A stretch of 25,943 bases of DNA from Clostridiaceae bacterium UBA6085 (GTDB taxonomy: Bacteria > Bacillota > Clostridia > Clostridiales > Clostridiaceae), in assembly GCA_002428605.1 (NCBI GenBank), contig DIXH01000092.1, forward strand, positions 1 to 25,943. Direction: 5' to 3'. Each line of letters begins with the position of its first letter. The first letter of the stretch is position 1. Of this stretch, positions 23,552-25,943 are shown in pieces. Under the pieces are notes generated by a model. That model searched no databases. It was not told the DNA's origin and saw only the letters and a list, made by a program, of their open reading frames with translations. Made by a program: the position numbers and the translations under genes.

Positions 23552-24228
23552 GAGCACTGATCATTGGAGGAGGAAAGGTAGGCTACAACCTTTTCAGGAC
23601 CCTTCACGAGAGAGGACATTGCGCCACACTTGTCGAACGTGACAAGGATGCCTGCATGAAAGCAGCGAATGCCATAGGTGCCGATGTCATACAGGGAGAC
23701 GGAACAGATCCTGAGGTCCTGAAGGATGCAGGCATCGACAATGCAGAGATAGTTGCTGCAGTCACAGGCTCCGATGAGGAAAACCTGGTTATCTGCCAGA
23801 TTGCAAAGCTTACTTTCAACATAAACAAGACTATAGCAAGGGTAAACAATCCCAAGAACATGGAGATGTTCAGGCTTCTTGGGATTGATACGACTGTTTG
23901 CAGCACTGCCGTCATCGCAACGCTCATAGAGAATGAACTCAACAGGGACGACATCAGGATCGTATCAACATTCGAAAGAGGCTCGATGGTACTGGCCGAG
24001 GTAACACTTAACCAGCGAATGGTTTGGGCCGGCAAAAGGGTAGCAGACCTGACACTTCCTGAGGAATGCGTATTCGCATCTGTACTCCGGGGGAACAGTG
24101 TGATCTATCCCAAGGGAGATACGGTCCTGCGCTCAGGCGACCGTGTGCTTCTTGTGACAAACACTGATACATTGTCGATACTGACAAAAGAAATATATGG
24201 TGGTGTAAAAAAATGGAAATTAATATGA
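23548..24228 (+). CDS. trkA: Trk/Ktr gating subunit, TrkA family (second copy)
   Basis: This 226-residue RCK protein has GGGKVGY (7-13), E30 in LVERDKD, the nucleotide-loop stretch QGDGTDPEVLKDAGIDNAEIVAAVTGSDEENLV, and an RCK-C domain (about 140-220; YPKGDTVLRSGDRVLLVT). It diverges from the first copy, so it is not a recent duplicate. Together the two may form a heteromeric ring that replaces the fused TrkA. AAGGAG precedes its ATG, which overlaps the upstream stop (ATGA). Confidence 0.9.
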   Translation: MRALIIGGGKVGYNLFRTLHERGHCATLVERDKDACMKAANAIGADVIQGDGTDPEVLKDAGIDNAEIVAAVTGSDEENLVICQIAKLTFNINKTIARVNNPKNMEMFRLLGIDTTVCSTAVIATLIENELNRDDIRIVSTFERGSMVLAEVTLNQRMVWAGKRVADLTLPEECVFASVLRGNSVIYPKGDTVLRSGDRVLLVTNTDTLSILTKEIYGGVKKWKLI

Positions 24229-24317
24229 CTGAGATAAAGGGAATAATCGCCGAGCTGCTTACTGTAGCTTTCTTCATTGCAATGACCGTCGGGGCGTCAG
24301 CATTGCTGATGAAATGA
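24213..24317 (+). CDS. Small single-helix membrane peptide between trkA and trkH
   Basis: This 34-residue ORF (or 30 residues from ATG 24225) runs MTEIKGIIAELL, then TVAFFIAMTVGASALLMK: a short charged head and one hydrophobic helix of about 20 residues. ATG 24225 overlaps the trkA stop as ATGA; its TGA overlaps the trkH ATG (24314) as ATGA. ATG 24213 has a weak GGTGG upstream. No homology is claimed; size and position resemble KdpF of the Kdp pump. It fills the 85-bp gap between trkA and trkH. Confidence 0.65.
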   Translation: MEINMTEIKGIIAELLTVAFFIAMTVGASALLMK

Positions 24318-25867
24318 AAATGAACACCGTGAAAAAGGCATCCAATGCCGAGGTAATAAGCTATTACACGGGGTACATCATCACTAGCATTTCTGCTTTG
24401 ATGGTGATCCCCCTTTTAACGTCGTTATACTTCAGGGAATGGGAGCCTGTGCTTGATTTTCTGATAGGTATCTCGATATCTTCAATAGCAGGTATCGGAA
24501 TGATAATGCTGGGGAAAAGGGTCAAGGTCGGAAAGTCGGACCTGCAATGGAAGCATGGCTTCATAATCGCTTCACTTTCATGGATACTCCTGACGTTCCT
24601 GTGCGCCATTCCATACAGGCTGAGCGGACATAACCCTTCTCTGCTCGACTCGATGTTCGATGTCATGAGCGGCTTCACCACAACAGGTCTGGCACTTACG
24701 AAGGATATAGACCATATCTCGAACGGACTAAATATGTGGAGGCACATTCTTACATTCATAGGCGGCCAGGGAATGGTAGTCCTTGCTCTGACGTTCCTTG
24801 TCAGGGAAACTGGCGGAGCCTACAAGATGTATGTCGGTGAAGGCAAGGATATCGAGCTTCTTCCGAACGTAAAGGGAACCGCAAGGCAGATATGGAAGAT
24901 CAGTATGGTATATCTCGCAATAGGTACTGGTGCACTCTGGATAACCGGAATTACAATCGGACTCCGGCCCTTATCCTCGCTCCTGCACGCATTGTACATC
25001 TTCGAATCCTCATGGAGCACAGGCGGCTTTGCGCCAAACTCCCAAAACATAATGTATTACCACAGCATCACATATGAAACTATCGCCATGGTGATCTTCA
25101 TACTCGGTTCCTTCAATTTCGGGCTGCATTATGCGATGTGGCACGGGAAGAAGAAGGAGCTAGTGAAAAATATAGAAACACAGAGTTTCTTCATCACTGC
25201 CTTCATCTCCTCAGTGCTCGCACTTGCCGGGCTGGCAAGGCTTGGAGTGTATCCTGATGCTGTGTCAGCATTCAGACGAATTGTGTTCAATGTACTTTCT
25301 GCCCATACTACTACCGGCTTCGGCTCAGTATATGCAAGGCAGTTCGCTCTTGAATGGGGCGATTTCGCTATACTCATCATGATCATCGTAATGCTCATAG
25401 GAGGTTCGGCGTGCTCCACAGCAGGCGGTTTCAAGGGGCTCAGGGTAGGTGTAGTCTTCAAGGGGGTCATTGTCGATGTCAGGAAGCTTCTTACCTCAGA
25501 GAGAATAGTGAAGGTAAACAAGTTCCACCATATAAAGGAACAGGTGCTGGATGACAGCCTGGTAAAATCTTCCGCCCTCATCATCCTGCTTTATGTCGTC
25601 ATGTTCGGTGCAGGAACTCTGCTTGGCGCTTACTACGGCTATCCATTGTCACATTCCGCATTTGAGGCAGCCTCAGTAACCGGAAATGTCGGACTATCAA
25701 TTGGTCTGACAAGTCCCGCAATGCCTGCAGCACTTAAGGTCTACTACATCATCGCAATGTACCTTGGAAGGCTTGAGTTCCTGTCGGTATTCGCACTAAT
25801 CGGTTATTTGGGAGGAGGTTTGAAAAGATTATGGAAAAATACATCCGTGCGGTCATATTCAGCCTGA
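24314..25867 (+). CDS. trkH: Potassium uptake channel subunit, TrkH/KtrB family
   Basis: This 517-residue polytopic protein forms the K+ pathway. All four selectivity-filter loops are visible: GFTTTG (120-125), WSTGG (234-238), TTTGFG (332-337) and TGNVG (456-460). It is longer than typical KtrB (about 450) and closer to TrkH. IGGQGM (149-154) follows the first pore helix. No good Shine-Dalgarno precedes ATG 24314, so translation probably depends on coupling to the small peptide. Works with the two TrkA subunits. Confidence 0.95.
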   Translation: MKMNTVKKASNAEVISYYTGYIITSISALMVIPLLTSLYFREWEPVLDFLIGISISSIAGIGMIMLGKRVKVGKSDLQWKHGFIIASLSWILLTFLCAIPYRLSGHNPSLLDSMFDVMSGFTTTGLALTKDIDHISNGLNMWRHILTFIGGQGMVVLALTFLVRETGGAYKMYVGEGKDIELLPNVKGTARQIWKISMVYLAIGTGALWITGITIGLRPLSSLLHALYIFESSWSTGGFAPNSQNIMYYHSITYETIAMVIFILGSFNFGLHYAMWHGKKKELVKNIETQSFFITAFISSVLALAGLARLGVYPDAVSAFRRIVFNVLSAHTTTGFGSVYARQFALEWGDFAILIMIIVMLIGGSACSTAGGFKGLRVGVVFKGVIVDVRKLLTSERIVKVNKFHHIKEQVLDDSLVKSSALIILLYVVMFGAGTLLGAYYGYPLSHSAFEAASVTGNVGLSIGLTSPAMPAALKVYYIIAMYLGRLEFLSVFALIGYLGGGLKRLWKNTSVRSYSA

Positions 25868-25943
25868 TACTCCTCTTCCCATCTGCCGCAGCTGAAGCAT
25901 CAACGACTTATTCGATAAATGACCTGATTGAGAATGCGATTAT
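25831..25943 (+). CDS. Secreted or membrane protein, 5' part only
   Basis: The gene runs off the window end after 37 codons. MEKYIRAVIFSLILLFPSAAAEA is a clear signal peptide, with a likely cleavage after AAA or AEA. The mature start is STTYSINDLIENAI. The start overlaps trkH by 37 bases, with GGAGGAGG (25811-25818) 12 bases upstream, inside trkH. The role is unknown; the DLIENA start resembles secreted OB-fold-like proteins found near Trk genes in clostridia, but too little is present to say so firmly. Confidence 0.6.
   Translation, partial: MEKYIRAVIFSLILLFPSAAAEASTTYSINDLIENAI

Noticed and set aside
22882..23619. Long minus-strand open frame (245 aa) opposite trkA
   Set aside because: Low-complexity Ser-rich product antisense to a clear TrkA gene; no ribosome site and no family resemblance. 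Similar antisense frames at 22511-23119, 2467-2826, 1116-1772, 8369-8902 and 25129-25584 were rejected for the same reason.
20062..25867. kdpFABC pump genes near kdpDE
   Set aside because: None found on either strand; the transporter here is TrkH (four filter loops), not KdpA, and there is no P-type ATPase.
1..25943. Mobile elements, CRISPR arrays, tRNA or rRNA
   Set aside because: No transposase or integrase motifs, regularly spaced repeats, or tRNA cloverleaf seen by eye.

Overview
The window looks like a chromosomal segment of a Gram-positive anaerobe in the Clostridia (Bacillota). The reasons are strong Shine-Dalgarno sites (GGGAGG, AGGAGG), heavy use of AGG (Arg) and ATA (Ile) codons at roughly even base composition, hairpin-plus-U-tract terminators after most transcription units, an EFR1-type flavodoxin/ferredoxin, a 4Fe-4S old-yellow-enzyme-type reductase, and a MacAB-type exporter without a TolC gene. 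I cannot name the species. There are no rRNA or tRNA genes, CRISPR arrays, transposases or phage genes, and most of the window reads as ordinary core or accessory metabolism.

Layout. 1-1770: a ClC-type chloride transporter (minus) with its own promoter and terminator. 1806-5929: a minus-strand block with an aldo/keto reductase, an MTH938-domain protein, then speD and speE (decarboxylated SAM and spermidine synthesis) and a Gfo/Idh/MocA oxidoreductase. 5930-10629: a divergent plus-strand operon encoding an adaptor, an ATPase and a permease (MacAB-like), followed by an OmpR-family regulator and a short-loop histidine kinase, closed by a long two-way hairpin. 10637-12800: a 4Fe-4S flavin reductase (minus) with a promoter and a Rex-like palindrome. 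12880-14041: azlC-azlD (branched-chain amino acid export). 14244-16298: a large DUF2079 membrane protein (plus). 16336-17560: ilvE (branched-chain aminotransferase) with a structured leader. 17653-19805: a cysteine-cluster protein, an M15 cell-wall peptidase and an EFR1 ferredoxin. 20062-25943: a potassium region.

The potassium region is the most interesting part. A KdpD/KdpE-type two-component system, with a KdpD that lacks the usual N-terminal cytoplasmic domains, lies divergent from an operon encoding a TPR-like protein, two single-unit TrkA/Ktr gating subunits, a previously unlisted small membrane peptide (30-34 residues), TrkH, and the start of a secreted protein. Three TTTATAC boxes, two of them exactly 11 bp apart, lie between the two units and resemble an OmpR/KdpE-type tandem operator. 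This suggests that KdpDE controls a Trk system here rather than kdpFABC. The kdpD reading frame carries an in-frame amber codon directly after a well-placed ATG and Shine-Dalgarno, so it either starts at a downstream GTG behind a short upstream ORF or has suffered a nonsense change.

Start sites were revised from the longest open frames where promoters or Shine-Dalgarno sites contradict them (ClC, speD, the flavin reductase, azlC, DUF2079). All functional names come from motifs and family resemblance read by eye; no database search was run.
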